Shown in pieces: positions 41,791 through 50,322 of a DNA stretch of 64,000 nt. This DNA comes from Candidatus Desulforudis audaxviator MP104C (GTDB lineage: Bacteria > Bacillota > Desulfotomaculia > Desulfotomaculales > Desulforudaceae). Every line of letters begins with the position of its first letter. Positions within the stretch are counted from its first letter, which is position 1. A model generated the notes under the pieces. That model was not told the origin of the DNA. It was given only the letters and a program-made list of their open reading frames with translations, and did not search any database. Position numbers and translations under genes: made by a program. The DNA is taken from positions 1 to 64,000 of the forward strand of contig NC_010424.1 in assembly GCF_000018425.1 (NCBI RefSeq), in the 5' to 3' direction.

Positions 41791-41817
41791 GCCTCTTCAG
41801 GGCGAAGAGGCTTTTTG
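41791..41817 (+). terminator. terminator after bofA
   Basis: GCCTCTTC (41791-41798), a 5-nt loop and GAAGAGGC (41804-41811), then TTTTTGTTT. It ends the dnaX-ybaB-recR-bofA group and argues that the decarboxylase begins further downstream. Confidence 0.85.
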
Positions 41818-41851
41818 TTTGGTGAGCGTAGGCAAAGGGGGGACTTTCGCG

Positions 41852-43309
41852 GTGAACCAGCGCCGGGCACCCCTGTTTGAAGCCCTGAAGCACCACGTGA
41901 CCAGGAACTACACGGGCTTCCACTTTCCGGGACACGGCGGGGGCGCCGGTCTGCCCCGGGTTTTCCCCGCCGGCCGTGAACTCTTCCGGTTTGATTTGAC
42001 TGAACTGCCCGGACTGGACGACCTGCACGCGCCCGCGGGCCCGATCGCCCGGGCCCAGGAGTTGGCGGCGGCTTTATACGGCGCCGACCGCACTTTTTTC
42101 CTGGTGAACGGGAGCACGGCGGGGGTGCAGGCCCTCCTGCTGGCGGCTACGGCCCCCGGGGAAAAGGTGCTCCTGCCCCGGAACGCGCACCGCGCGGTGA
42201 TCGGAGGCCTGGTGCTCTCGGGGGCCGATCCGGTATACGTCACGCCCCCCTTCGACGCCGAATGGGGCTTTTTCCGGCCCCCGCGACCGGCAGACGTCCG
42301 GGCCGCCCTGCAGGCGCATCCCGACCTCCGGGCCGTACTCCTGACCCACCCGGACTACTACGGTCAGGCCGTGGTGGATGCCGAAATGGCCGAAGTGCTG
42401 CGGGAGACCGGAGCTATTTTCCTGGCCGACGAGGCTCACGGGGCGCACCTGCCGTTCCACGCCGCCATGCCGGTGCCGGCTTTGAGGCTCGGTGCGGCGG
42501 CCGCGGCGCAGAGCTTGCACAAACTGGGCGGGGCCCTGACCCAGGCTTCTCTGCTGCATCTGAAAGGGACAGGCCTCTCCCCCGCGCGGGTGAGCCGGGC
42601 GCTGGCGCTGCTCCAGACCTCCAGCCCCTCATACCTGCTGATGGCCTCCCTGGATCTGGCCCGGCGCCAACTGGCCGTCTCCGGAGGGCGGCGGTTCGGG
42701 CGGGCGGTGGACCTTGCCGGCCGCCTGCGCCTGGGGCTCGCGGCGCTGGATGGGGTGGAAGTTTTTGACGCCGGACCGGGCCGGGCCGACCCGACCAAGG
42801 TGATGGTGTCCACCCGCGGCCTGGGTTTGAGCGGGCACCGAGCCGCCGCCGTGCTGCGGGACAAACACTCGGTCCAGGTGGAGGCGGCCGGTTTCGGGCA
42901 CCTCTTGTTCGTGGTCGGGCTCGGGACGCGGGCCCCGGATATTGCCCGGACCCTGGGGGCTTTCCGGGCCCTGGCCCGGGAGCACGCCCCTTCCGACCTC
43001 CGCCGTCAGACCTCCGGCCGCCGACCTCCGGCCTCCGACTTCCATTTATGGCCGGCACCCCCGGCCCCGAAGGTGCTCACCCCGCGGGAGAGCTGGTTTG
43101 CGCCCGCCCGGGCCGTGCCGGTCCGGGAAGCGTCCGGGCTGGTGGCCGCCGAAACGGTCAGCCTGTGCCCACCGGGAATCCCGATCGTGTTTCCGGGTGA
43201 AAGACTCACCCCGGAGGTGTTAGAATATACTTTGGAGATTCGGGCCGGGGGAGTGGCGTTTCAGGCCGCCGACCCGGGCTTGAAAACCATCATGGTGCAC
43301 GACGGGTGA
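41852..43309 (+). CDS. Orn/Lys/Arg decarboxylase-family PLP enzyme
   Basis: A 485-residue type I-fold PLP enzyme of the short Gram-positive class (YaaO/SpeA-like). FHFPGHGGGAGLP is near residue 24, NGSTAGVQALLLAA near 86, DEAHGAHLPFH near 193 and the PLP Lys in QSLHKLGGALTQAS near 222. It should decarboxylate a basic amino acid for polyamines, but the substrate is not decided. GTG 41852 lies after AAAGGGGGG and beyond the bofA terminator. Oddity: residues about 380-398 (DLRRQTSGRRPPASDFH) are encoded by an inserted GTCGGAGGCCGGA-type repeat at the junction to the C-terminal domain. The gene overlaps tmk. Confidence 0.9.
   Translation: MNQRRAPLFEALKHHVTRNYTGFHFPGHGGGAGLPRVFPAGRELFRFDLTELPGLDDLHAPAGPIARAQELAAALYGADRTFFLVNGSTAGVQALLLAATAPGEKVLLPRNAHRAVIGGLVLSGADPVYVTPPFDAEWGFFRPPRPADVRAALQAHPDLRAVLLTHPDYYGQAVVDAEMAEVLRETGAIFLADEAHGAHLPFHAAMPVPALRLGAAAAAQSLHKLGGALTQASLLHLKGTGLSPARVSRALALLQTSSPSYLLMASLDLARRQLAVSGGRRFGRAVDLAGRLRLGLAALDGVEVFDAGPGRADPTKVMVSTRGLGLSGHRAAAVLRDKHSVQVEAAGFGHLLFVVGLGTRAPDIARTLGAFRALAREHAPSDLRRQTSGRRPPASDFHLWPAPPAPKVLTPRESWFAPARAVPVREASGLVAAETVSLCPPGIPIVFPGERLTPEVLEYTLEIRAGGVAFQAADPGLKTIMVHDG
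42991..43043 (-). repeat. GTCGGAGGCCGGA-type repeat inside the decarboxylase gene
   Basis: On the reverse strand this reads GGAAGTCGGAGGCCGGAGGT, then GGCGGCCGGAGGTCTGACGG and a third GGAGGTCGG unit. The core equals the intergenic repeats at 16633 and 16886. It is in frame within the coding sequence. Confidence 0.75.
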
Positions 43310-43980
43310 TGCGGGTGAGCGGGGTTTTTATAGTCTTCGAAGGCATTGATGGTGCAGGGAAGACCACCCAGCTCGCGTATCTGCACGAAGCGCTTTTGAG
43401 CATGCGGAACCACCGGGTGCTGGTGACCCGCGAGCCCGGCGGGACCCGGATCGGCGAGGCCGTGCGGCGGGTGCTGCTGGACACCGGGAACAGCGAGATG
43501 ACCGGAGAAACGGAGGCGCTGCTCTACGCGGCCGCCCGGTCCCAGTTTACGGCCGAGGTGGTGCGACCGGCGCTGGCGCGCGGCGAGATCGTCCTGAGCG
43601 ACCGCTTCCTGGACTCCTCCCTGGCTTACCAGGGTTTCGGACGGGGACTGGAACTGCATAGGCTGCGCCAGGTGAACTTCCTGGCCACCGGTGGTTTGCG
43701 GCCCGACCTGACTGTACTGCTGGACCTTCCGGTGGCGGCGGCCGTGGCCCGGATGGACCCGGACCGGCGGGACCGCCTGGAGCGGGAGGGTGTGGACTTC
43801 TTTGAGCGGGTGCGCCGTGGTTACCTGGAGCTGGCGTCCGCGGATCCCGGGCACTACCTGATAGTAAACGCCGAACGGGAGGCGGGCGTGTGCGCGTCCG
43901 CGATTTGGGCGCGGGTGAGGGCTCTTTTGCAGGACCGACCCACCTTCGGTGGGTGCCCCGGGTTGGACGGGGGGTCTTGA
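43309..43980 (+). CDS. tmk: thymidylate kinase
   Basis: Tmk phosphorylates dTMP to dTDP. The P-loop FEGIDGAGKTTQ is near residue 9, the DR(Y/F) motif appears as SDRFLDSSLAYQG near residue 97, and the LID region is RMDPDRRDRLEREG near residue 147. ATG 43309 overlaps the decarboxylase stop; GTG 43306 and GTG 43315 are alternatives. The last 20 codons are unusual: they run through a perfect hairpin and end in GCPGLDGGS, beyond the normal end of the family. Confidence 0.95.
   Translation: MRVSGVFIVFEGIDGAGKTTQLAYLHEALLSMRNHRVLVTREPGGTRIGEAVRRVLLDTGNSEMTGETEALLYAAARSQFTAEVVRPALARGEIVLSDRFLDSSLAYQGFGRGLELHRLRQVNFLATGGLRPDLTVLLDLPVAAAVARMDPDRRDRLEREGVDFFERVRRGYLELASADPGHYLIVNAEREAGVCASAIWARVRALLQDRPTFGGCPGLDGGS
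43938..43954 (+). repeat. palindrome at the 3' end of tmk
   Basis: ACCCACC-TTC-GGTGGGT, set in CGACCC...GGGTGCCCCG. This context matches the dnaN palindromes (CGACCC...GGGTACCC). It is translated as part of the tmk tail. Confidence 0.6.
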
Positions 43981-45002
43981 GGGAAATGTTGGACGGGATC
44001 ATCGGGCAGGAACTGGCCAAGAGGTATTTTCAAAGAGCGGTTGAGGGCGGCTGCCTGGCACATGCCTACCTGTTTCACGGTCCGGCGGGTGTCGGCAAGA
44101 AAAGCCTGGCCCGGGCGCTCGCCCAAGCCCTGGTCTGCAACACCGCGGAAAACAATTCTTGCGGTCTGTGTCCCGCCTGCCGGATGTTTCTGGCCGGCTC
44201 CCATCCCGACCTTCGGGTTCTGGACGGCGCGGAAAAGTCGATTGGGATCGCCCAGGTGCGGGAGCTGCAGCAGGCTCTCGTTTACCGGCCCTACGGTGCC
44301 CGGCACCTGTGCCTGGTGCAGGAGGCCGAAGGCCTGACCGCGGAAGCGGCCAATGCCCTTTTGAAGACCCTGGAGGAACCGCCGGGGCCGGTGCTGTTTA
44401 TCCTGACCAGTGCCCGGCCCGAACGGCTGCCGCCCACGGTGGTTTCCCGCTGCCTGAAGATCCCCTTCCGGCCGCTGACCAGGGATGAAATCACTTCCGG
44501 ACTGGAGACAATGGGGTTTAAGGGGGACATGGTGCCGCTGGCGGCCCGCCTGGCCGGGGGCAGCCTGGGACGGGCGGCGGAACTGGCCGCCGGCGGGGAC
44601 GGCCTGGACTGGCGGGAAAAGGCGGCGAACATGGCGGAGGAATTTCTTTCCGGGATCGGAACTGCCGAATTGTTTGCCCGGGCCCGGGAACTGGGGGAAC
44701 GGGCTGAAATGCTGGTCCGGACCGAGTACCTGCTCCTGTGGTACCGGGACCTCTTGCTGTGGCGGGAGACCGGTTTCGAGGGATTGCTGATCAATGCGGA
44801 CCGCCTGGAACAGGTCCGGGTGCAGGCGCGTCTGGCGGACGGCCCGGCTCTGGCACGGAGCATCGCTACTATTGAGGATACGAGAAAGAAACTGCTGGCC
44901 AACGTGAACGTACGCCTGGCGGCGGAGGGATTGTGCCTGCGCCTGGCGGGGCTGGCCGAGGAGGACGGATATGACCGGGCAACTGGTTGGAGTACAGTTT
45001 AA
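43977..45002 (+). CDS. holB: DNA polymerase III delta' subunit
   Basis: HolB is the clamp-loader subunit that works with DnaX and HolA. It is a 341-residue protein with FHGPAGVGKKSLARAL near residue 32 (a complete P-loop), a zinc site C-x8-C-x2-C-x2-C (CNTAENNSCGLCPAC) near residues 52-66, and ANALLKTLEEPPGPVLFILTS and VVSRC near 128-165. The start is TTG 43977 or ATG 43986. It follows tmk and overlaps ricT by 32 bp, the usual tmk-holB-yaaT order. Confidence 0.93.
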   Translation: MREMLDGIIGQELAKRYFQRAVEGGCLAHAYLFHGPAGVGKKSLARALAQALVCNTAENNSCGLCPACRMFLAGSHPDLRVLDGAEKSIGIAQVRELQQALVYRPYGARHLCLVQEAEGLTAEAANALLKTLEEPPGPVLFILTSARPERLPPTVVSRCLKIPFRPLTRDEITSGLETMGFKGDMVPLAARLAGGSLGRAAELAAGGDGLDWREKAANMAEEFLSGIGTAELFARARELGERAEMLVRTEYLLLWYRDLLLWRETGFEGLLINADRLEQVRVQARLADGPALARSIATIEDTRKKLLANVNVRLAAEGLCLRLAGLAEEDGYDRATGWSTV

Positions 45003-45783
45003 GAAGACCGGCAAGACGTACTATTTCGACCCCGGCGCCCTGGAACTGGAAAAGGGCGAGGGGGTGATTGTGGAGACGGTGCGGGGACTGGAATACGGTA
45101 CCGTGGTCATCGGGCCCCGTCCCCGGAACGGTGAGGATGGCGAACAACTGCTGAAACCGGTGGTGCGCAAGGCTACCGACGAGGACCTGAAGTGTCTGGC
45201 TGAACTGCAGGAAAAGGAAGCGCGCGCCTTTCGGATCGGGGAGGATAAGATCAAAGCGCACGGCCTGCCGATGAAGCTGGTGGGTGTGGACTACACCTTC
45301 GACTCCAGCAAGGTTATTTTCTACTTTACGGCCGAGGGCCGGGTGGATTTCCGCGAACTGGTCCGGGACCTGGCTTCTGTTTTCCGCACCCGCATCGAAC
45401 TGCGGCAAATCGGAGTGCGCGACGAGGCCAAGATGATCGGCGGGCTCGGCGGCTGCGGCCGGGAACTTTGCTGCGCCACCTGGCTACGCGAGTTCACCCC
45501 GGTCTCGATCAGGATGGCCAAGGAGCAGAACCTCTCGCTGAATCCGACCAAGATCTCGGGCATCTGCGGCCGACTGATGTGCTGCCTGAAGTACGAGAGC
45601 GAAGTGTACGAGAACGCGCGGGGCGCCTACCCCGATGTCGGGGCCCGGGTGGAAACCCCCGCCGGGGAGGGGAAGGTGACCGGAGTGAATATCTTCCGGA
45701 ACACCGTAAGCGTGGAACTTAAGGATTCCAAACACGTTCAGTACTTCCCGCTTAAACAGCTCAAAACCCTTCCCAAGCGCTAG
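44971..45783 (+). CDS. ricT: RicT/YaaT, PSP1-domain protein
   Basis: A 270-residue PSP1 C-terminal-domain protein. Diagnostic stretches are GGLGGCGRELCCATWLREF near residue 152 and KISGICGRLMCCLKYE near residue 192, whose cysteines can bind an iron-sulfur cluster in the RicAFT complex. In Bacillus, RicT with RicA and RicF affects RNA processing by RNase Y and is needed for Spo0A phosphorylation, competence and biofilms. ATG 44971 lies within the holB end. Confidence 0.94.
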   Translation: MTGQLVGVQFKKTGKTYYFDPGALELEKGEGVIVETVRGLEYGTVVIGPRPRNGEDGEQLLKPVVRKATDEDLKCLAELQEKEARAFRIGEDKIKAHGLPMKLVGVDYTFDSSKVIFYFTAEGRVDFRELVRDLASVFRTRIELRQIGVRDEAKMIGGLGGCGRELCCATWLREFTPVSIRMAKEQNLSLNPTKISGICGRLMCCLKYESEVYENARGAYPDVGARVETPAGEGKVTGVNIFRNTVSVELKDSKHVQYFPLKQLKTLPKR

Positions 45784-45921
45784 GTGACTTGTCAAGACAC
45801 CGGCTCGTTTCAAGGTGCCGGTGGCGGACTGCGGCGCTGGTCGGCGTGAAGGCCGGGTGGTGCTTCCGGATCACATTCCCGTGGTGTGGCGCTCGGAATA
45901 CAAGAGGTCGGGGTTATCGGT

Positions 45922-46770
45922 ATGGTGATGAGTGGGGGCATTCTTTATCTCTGCGGGACTCCCATCGGCAATCTGGAGGACATCACCCTGCGCGCGCTCC
46001 GGGTGCTCAAAGAGGCCGACCTGATCGCCGCCGAAGACACCAGGCACACCAGGAAACTCCTCAGCCGCTACGGAATCAAAACGCCGCTGACCAGTTTTCA
46101 CGCCCACAATCGGGCGAGGAAAGCGCCGGAGCTGCTGGAGCGGCTGCGGCAAGGGGCGTCTGTGGCCCTGGTTTCGGACGCCGGCATGCCGGGGATCTCC
46201 GATCCGGGGGCCGAACTGATGGCCCAAGCGGTGCGGGAGGGCTTCCGCGTGGTACCGGTGCCGGGCCCGAGCGCGGCACTCGCCGCCCTGGTTGTTTCCG
46301 GCCTGCGGACGGACCGTTTTGTGTTCGAAGGGTTTCTGCCGCGCCGGGGCCGAAAGCGGGCACTGGAAGGACTACGGGGGGAGCGGCGCACCGTGGTCCT
46401 CTTTGAGGCGCCCACCCGGCTTCTCGCGACTTTGGCCGATATCCTGGACGTGCTGGGGGACCGGAGGGTGGTGGTGGCCCGGGAACTGACGAAGCAGCAT
46501 GAGGAAGTATTCCGGGGCACGGTAGGCGAAGCGCGGGCACATTTCACCGCCCATCCGCCCCGCGGGGAATTCACCCTGGTGCTCGAGGGCGGCGCTGGGG
46601 AACCGGTGTCACTTGCGCCCGAACCGGCGGCCCTGGCGGCTGAAGTCGAGGAATTGCAGGCCGCGGGGTCGACGCGGGGAAAGGCCCTCCGGGAAGTCGC
46701 CCGGCGGCACGGGATGCGCCGGCGGGAGCTTTATGGTCTTGTTTTTGGTGAGGATACGCCCGGAAAGTGA
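45922..46770 (+). CDS. rsmI: 16S rRNA (cytidine1402-2'-O)-methyltransferase RsmI
   Basis: RsmI methylates the ribose of C1402 in the ribosomal decoding centre. It is a SAM-dependent tetrapyrrole-methylase-fold enzyme of 282 residues. LYLCGTPIGNLEDITLRAL is at the N terminus, AEDTRHTRKLLSRYGI near residue 36, VSDAGMPGISDPG near 80 and VPGPSA near 112. ATG 45922 follows GAGGTCGGGG. The gene lies downstream of ricT, as in many Firmicutes. Confidence 0.95.
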   Translation: MVMSGGILYLCGTPIGNLEDITLRALRVLKEADLIAAEDTRHTRKLLSRYGIKTPLTSFHAHNRARKAPELLERLRQGASVALVSDAGMPGISDPGAELMAQAVREGFRVVPVPGPSAALAALVVSGLRTDRFVFEGFLPRRGRKRALEGLRGERRTVVLFEAPTRLLATLADILDVLGDRRVVVARELTKQHEEVFRGTVGEARAHFTAHPPRGEFTLVLEGGAGEPVSLAPEPAALAAEVEELQAAGSTRGKALREVARRHGMRRRELYGLVFGEDTPGK

Positions 46771-46774
46771 GTGA

Positions 46775-46795
46775 GAGGCCGCTTCTTGTGGCCTC
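46775..46795 (+). terminator. hairpin between convergent rsmI and abrB
   Basis: GAGGCC (46775-46780) pairs with GGCCTC (46790-46795). There is no T run on the rsmI side. Confidence 0.35.
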
Positions 46796-46819
46796 CCACA
46801 CCATATTCAGCTATCCCGC

Positions 46820-47074
46820 CTACATGGCGTGGGCTTTTTGGAACATCTCGGCGGCACAGTGGCGGCAAACCAGCTTTCCGCGGTAGTGCTGGACGTCACC
46901 CGCATTGCCACAGAAGACACACGCCGGCTCGTACTTTTTGAGAATGATTTTCTCATTGTCTACGTAGATTTCCAGCGCGTCCTTCTCCTCGATTCCGAGT
47001 GTCCTGCGGAGTTCGATCGGGATGACCACCCGACCCAGCTCGTCCACCTTGCGCACAATCCCTGTTGACTTCAA
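46820..47074 (-). CDS. abrB: AbrB-family transition-state regulator
   Basis: An 84-residue DNA-binding protein. Residues 1-50 form the swapped-hairpin domain (GIVRKVDELGRVVIPIELRR). The C-terminal part has two CxxC pairs (CVFCGNAGD and VCRHC), a putative zinc site typical of AbrB/Abh. AbrB represses post-exponential and early sporulation genes. It reads divergently from metG, the common arrangement. A+T-rich DNA at 47095-47200 may include self-regulatory sites. Confidence 0.93.
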   Translation of the reverse strand: MKSTGIVRKVDELGRVVIPIELRRTLGIEEKDALEIYVDNEKIILKKYEPACVFCGNAGDVQHYRGKLVCRHCAAEMFQKAHAM

Positions 47075-47222
47075 AACGTCCCCTCCCTCTCAACTAGTTT
47101 TCTTTCGACAGAAAGAAACAAAATTACGCAAGTAAATGGTACCAAGCATTCCATTAAAAGTCAACAGTTATTTTCTAAAAAAACTACAAAAAGTTCTGGC
47201 CGGTGGTGGAAGATAGGAAAAC

Positions 47223-47251
47223 TTGACAATAATACAACCGGGGGATAAAAT
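47223..47251 (+). promoter_or_regulatory. sigma-A promoter of metG
   Basis: TTGACA (47223-47228), 17 bp, TAAAAT (47246-47251), a near-consensus promoter. It lies 31 bp before the chosen metG start and rules out the in-frame TTG at 47223 as a start codon. Confidence 0.8.
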
Positions 47252-47282
47252 TTTCGGTATGATTTGGAAAAGGGAAGTGACC

Positions 47283-48833
47283 TTGATCTTGGGTAAACCG
47301 CCTTTTTACATCACCACGCCCATCTACTACCCGAGTGATAATCTGCATATCGGGCACGCCTACACGACGGTGGCCGCGGACACCGTGGCCCGGTTCAAGC
47401 GGCTGACCGGTTACGATGTGTACTTCTTGACCGGCTCGGATGAACACGGGCAAAAGATCGAGCGCACGGCGGCGGCCCGGGGTAAAAACCCCCAGGAATA
47501 CGTCGACGAGATCGTGGCCGGTTTCAAGCGCCTCTGGTCCCGGCTGGAAATCGACTACTCGGACTTCATCCGGACCACCGAGGACCGGCACAAGCGGGTG
47601 GTGACGGACATTTTCCGCCGCCTGCACGAACAGGGCGACATCTACAAGTCGTCCTACGAGGGACTGTACTGCACCCCTTGTGAAGCCTTCTGGACCGATC
47701 GCCAGGTCGTGGAGGGAAACTGTCCCGACTGCGGGCGTCCGGTCGAGCTGGTGGCCGAGGAGAGTTACTTCTTCCGGCAGTCCCGCTACGCGGAACGTCT
47801 GCTTGCCCACATCGATCGGAACCCTGATTTCATCCAACCCGTTTCGCGACGGAATGAAGTGGTGAGCTTCATTAAAATGGGTCTGGAGGACCTGTGCGTT
47901 TCCAGGACCACCTTCAACTGGGGCATTCCGGTGCCGTTCGACCCCCGGCACGTGATTTACGTCTGGGTGGACGCGCTGACGAACTACATTTCGGCCTTGA
48001 ACTACGGGGCCGAAGACGACTCGCTGTACCGGCGGTACTGGCCGGTGGACGTACACCTGGTGGGCAAGGACATCGTTCGTTTCCACTGCATCATCTGGCC
48101 GATCATCCTCATGGCGGCCGGAATTCCGCTACCGAAACGGGTGGTCGGGCATGGGTGGCTCATGCTGGAAAGCGGGAAGATGTCGAAGTCCAAGGGCAAC
48201 GTCGTCGACCCGTTCGTGCTCATCGACAGGTACGGCGTGGACGCGATCCGGTACTACCTGCTCCGGGAGATGCTCTTCGGCGCCGACGGTTATTACTCCG
48301 AAGACAACCTGATCCGGCGCATCAACGTGGACCTGGCGAACGACCTGGGCAACCTTCTCAGCCGGACCACGGCGATGATTGACAAGTACCTGGACGGGGA
48401 AATCCAGGCCCCCGGTCCGGCCGACGACCCGCTGGACAGGGAGTTGATCGACCTGGCCCTGATCACCCCCGGCGAGGTGGCCGGGCTGGTGAACGAACTC
48501 GACCTGTCAGCCGCCCTCGGGGCGATCATGAAACTGGTCGGGCGGGCGAACAAGTACATCGAGGAAACCGCGCCCTGGACCCTGGCCAAAGACCCCGCAA
48601 AGAAACAGCGTCTGGCCGGCGTAATGTACAACCTGGCCGAGTCCTACCGGATCGCCACCGTCCTGCTGTCCCCCTTCATGCCCGGTTTCCCAGCCCGGGT
48701 GTGGCCGCAGCTGGGCATCGCCGGCCGTCCCGAGCTGCACACCTGGGAATCGCTCACTTGGGGCCGGTTGCCGGCGGGCACGCGCATTGCGCGCGGGGCG
48801 CCGCTTTTCCCACGTGTCGAGGTTCCGAAATAG
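47283..48833 (+). CDS. metG: methionyl-tRNA synthetase
   Basis: MetG charges tRNA-Met for initiation and elongation. It is a class I enzyme of 516 residues. HIGH is NLHIGHAYTTV near residue 19; the knuckle has CTPCEAFW and NCPDCGRP (CxxC pairs) near 125-145; KMSKSKGNVVDP lies near residue 298. The C-terminal EMAP-like tRNA-binding domain found in many Firmicutes is absent, so this is a short form. TTG 47283 follows AGGGAAG. tatD follows directly. Confidence 0.95.
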   Translation: MILGKPPFYITTPIYYPSDNLHIGHAYTTVAADTVARFKRLTGYDVYFLTGSDEHGQKIERTAAARGKNPQEYVDEIVAGFKRLWSRLEIDYSDFIRTTEDRHKRVVTDIFRRLHEQGDIYKSSYEGLYCTPCEAFWTDRQVVEGNCPDCGRPVELVAEESYFFRQSRYAERLLAHIDRNPDFIQPVSRRNEVVSFIKMGLEDLCVSRTTFNWGIPVPFDPRHVIYVWVDALTNYISALNYGAEDDSLYRRYWPVDVHLVGKDIVRFHCIIWPIILMAAGIPLPKRVVGHGWLMLESGKMSKSKGNVVDPFVLIDRYGVDAIRYYLLREMLFGADGYYSEDNLIRRINVDLANDLGNLLSRTTAMIDKYLDGEIQAPGPADDPLDRELIDLALITPGEVAGLVNELDLSAALGAIMKLVGRANKYIEETAPWTLAKDPAKKQRLAGVMYNLAESYRIATVLLSPFMPGFPARVWPQLGIAGRPELHTWESLTWGRLPAGTRIARGAPLFPRVEVPK

Positions 48834-48834
48834 C

Positions 48835-49620
48835 ATGTTCCTGGTTGATACCCACGCCCACCTGGACCACGACCGCTTCGCCGCGGACCGAGACGCCGTT
48901 CTGGTCCGGGCAAGGAACGCGGGGGTAGGTTTGATTATCACCGTGGCGAGCGATCTGGCTTCTGCCCGGGCGGCTATGGACCTGGCCGAAAAAAACGCGT
49001 CGGTGTTTGCAGCGGTGGGGGTGCACCCGCACGACGCCGCCGGGGCCGGGCCGGGTTATCTGGATGAGTTGCGCAGGCTGGCCCTGCACCCCCGGGTGGT
49101 GGCGATCGGCGAGATCGGGCTTGACTACCATTACGATTTTTCCCCCCGGCCGGTGCAGCGGGAAGTGATGGCGGCCCAACTGGAATTGGCCGGGGAATTA
49201 AACCTGCCGGTAATCGTGCACAGCCGGGAGGCCTTTGAAGACACCTATGCACTGCTGCGGGGCGGTCGGTGGCCGCGGGCGGTGATGCACTGTTTTGGCG
49301 GGGACTGGGCCGCGGCCCGGGCCTTTCTGGACCTGGGCTGCTACATCTCCCTGGCCGGGGTGATCACCTTCAAGGGGGCGGAAGCCCTGTGCGAGGTGGC
49401 TGAAAAGGTGCCGGAGGACCGCCTGCTCCTGGAGACCGATGCCCCCTACCTGGCGCCGGTGCCCCGGCGGGGCCGCCGGAACGAGCCGGCCTACCTGCAC
49501 CACACCGCCGAGTATGTCGCCGGTTTGCGGGGCCTGACCCTGGAGCGGTTGGCCACGATTACGACGGCCAACGCGTGCGCCTTCTTCAACCTGCCTGTGC
49601 GTGAAAGTCAAAGAAGGTAA
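48835..49620 (+). CDS. tatD: TatD-family metal-dependent hydrolase
   Basis: A 261-residue TIM-barrel hydrolase of the TatD DNase family. Metal ligands are in DTHAHLDH near residue 5, GEIGLDYHYD near 91, the VHSREAF region near 128 and ETDAPYLAP near 201. Members act as 3'-5' exonucleases or deacylases. ATG 48835 begins 1 bp after the metG stop. metG-tatD-yabE-ksgA order is conserved in spore-forming Firmicutes. Confidence 0.93.
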   Translation: MFLVDTHAHLDHDRFAADRDAVLVRARNAGVGLIITVASDLASARAAMDLAEKNASVFAAVGVHPHDAAGAGPGYLDELRRLALHPRVVAIGEIGLDYHYDFSPRPVQREVMAAQLELAGELNLPVIVHSREAFEDTYALLRGGRWPRAVMHCFGGDWAAARAFLDLGCYISLAGVITFKGAEALCEVAEKVPEDRLLLETDAPYLAPVPRRGRRNEPAYLHHTAEYVAGLRGLTLERLATITTANACAFFNLPVRESQRR

Positions 49621-49641
49621 AAAGGGGCCTGGCCCCTTTTT
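49619..49641 (+). terminator. terminator after tatD
   Basis: AAAAAGGGGCC and GGCCCCTTTTT form a perfect stem with a one-base centre and a T run. It works in either direction on paper. Confidence 0.85.
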
Positions 49642-49660
49642 CGGGGAGGGGTGAGTTTCT

Positions 49661-50191
49661 ATGGGTGACAACCGGGGTTTGGTGCTCGTCTTCACCGGGG
49701 ACGGCAAGGGCAAGACGACCGCAGCTCTGGGTCTGGCGCTGCGGGCGTGGGGGCAGGGTATGCGGGTGCTGGTCATCCAGTTCATCAAGGGAAACGTGGA
49801 AACCGGTGAACTGAAAGCGGCCGCCCGACTGGAAGGCCTGGAGATCAGGCCTCTGGGGGCCGGTTTTGTGTACCCGGGCAGAGAAAAGGCGCTTGACCGG
49901 CACCGGGAGGCGGCCGTGAAGGCGCTGAGCGCGGCCCGTGCCGCCCTCGAAGGGCGCGGGCACGAGATGGTGGTGCTGGACGAGATCTTCTGCGCTCTTA
50001 ACCTGGGCCTGGTGATGGTGGACGAGGTGTTGGCGCTGCTGGCCCAAAAGCCTGAGGATGTTCACCTCGTGTTGACCGGGCGAGGCGCGCCGCCCGAAAT
50101 TCTAGCGCGCGCCGACCTGGTGACCGAAATGCGGGAGCTTAAGCACCATTACCGGAACGGGGTGGGGGCGCAGCGGGGGATTGAATACTGA
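49661..50191 (+). CDS. cobO: cob(I)alamin adenosyltransferase, CobO type
   Basis: It transfers adenosyl from ATP to cob(I)alamin or a cobyrinic intermediate to make coenzyme B12. It has 176 residues, with the P-loop FTGDGKGKTTAALGLALRAWG near residue 12 and MVVLDEIFCALNLGLV near residue 105. ATG 49661 follows GGGGAGGGG. It separates tatD from yabE, where Bacillus-type genomes often carry only yabE and rnmV. Confidence 0.94.
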   Translation: MGDNRGLVLVFTGDGKGKTTAALGLALRAWGQGMRVLVIQFIKGNVETGELKAAARLEGLEIRPLGAGFVYPGREKALDRHREAAVKALSAARAALEGRGHEMVVLDEIFCALNLGLVMVDEVLALLAQKPEDVHLVLTGRGAPPEILARADLVTEMRELKHHYRNGVGAQRGIEY

Positions 50192-50322
50192 CCTCCCTGC
50201 GGGGTGTCGCATAATCTGTAGTTGGGACAATTCCGGATACCTCTCTGGTCGTTTCGTTGCCGTTCGTGGAATAATCCGGCAGGAGAACGGTGCCGCCCGT
50301 AGAATTAGCCAGGTGGGTGATA

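Noticed and set aside
41507-41851. A 115-codon N-terminal extension of the decarboxylase
   Set aside because: It overlaps bofA and its terminator in another frame, and the known family start matches GTG 41852.
46829-47068. A 79-codon frame antisense to abrB
   Set aside because: AbrB is clearly recognisable on the reverse strand; this is its shadow.
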